Source: Candidatus Heimdallarchaeota archaeon (GTDB lineage Archaea; Asgardarchaeota; Heimdallarchaeia; Heimdallarchaeales; Kariarchaeaceae). From it: a stretch of DNA of 5,430 nt. The position numbers were made by a program, and so were the translations under genes. Of this stretch, positions 5,416 through 5,430 are shown piece after piece. A model generated the notes under the pieces. It did no database searches, was not told where the DNA came from, and saw nothing but the letters and a program-made list of their open reading frames with translations. How positions within the stretch are numbered: position 1 is the first letter of the stretch; every line of letters begins with the position of its first letter. The stretch spans positions 1-5,430 of the forward strand of contig WAMJ01000306.1 of assembly GCA_015522385.1 (NCBI GenBank), given 5' to 3'.

Positions 5416-5430
5416 TAGTTCATGTATAAA

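Noticed and set aside
5425..5430. TTTATA on the minus strand as an archaeal TATA box for L3
   Set aside because: It is only about 10 nt from the GTG start, too close for a promoter of this gene, and the window ends before context can be judged.
1..5430. Insertion sequence or CRISPR explanation for the repeats
   Set aside because: The repeats are whole diverged genes in one orientation, with no terminal inverted repeats, target duplications, regular spacers or transposase.

Overview
This 5.4 kb window is coded entirely on the minus strand, apart from short intergenic gaps. It holds tandem copies of an apparently two-component family of multi-pass membrane proteins that I do not recognise. I call them L (large, about 361-371 aa) and S (small, 140-204 aa); these labels are mine. 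No tRNA, rRNA, CRISPR array, transposase or enzyme signature was seen. The organism is most likely an archaeon. The support is modest: GGAGGT/GGTGATG Shine-Dalgarno sites inside the upstream gene, stop/start overlaps, a TATA-like element about 28 nt before two start codons, and frequent AGA/AGG and ATA codons. A bacterium is not excluded.

Layout in the direction of transcription (right to left): cassette 3 is L3 (5415-4330) then S3 (4330-3749). Cassette 2 is L2 (3608-2493) then S2 (2496-1882). A reduced cassette is mini-L (1751-1515) then S-like (1518-1096). Cassette 1 is L1 (935 to the window edge, 3' end missing); its S partner would lie beyond position 1. In each complete cassette the S start overlaps the L stop by 1 or 4 nt, with a Shine-Dalgarno site just upstream. 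L and S are therefore probably made together and act together in the membrane.

L1 and L3 are close paralogues that align at a constant offset of 4480 bases with no net indel. L2 shares mainly the first 70-80 residues: a soluble N-terminal module with a perfect 4-3 hydrophobic heptad at residues 45-70. Its body is strongly diverged and AT-rich. The locus looks like a duplicating, recombining array: L1 is a mosaic of L2-like and L3-like sequence, S2 has lost its conserved C-terminal motif to a frameshift, and mini-L appears to keep only the two ends of an L protein. A 19-nt block occurs identically 18 nt before two start codons and is the best candidate control element. The biochemical function is unknown.
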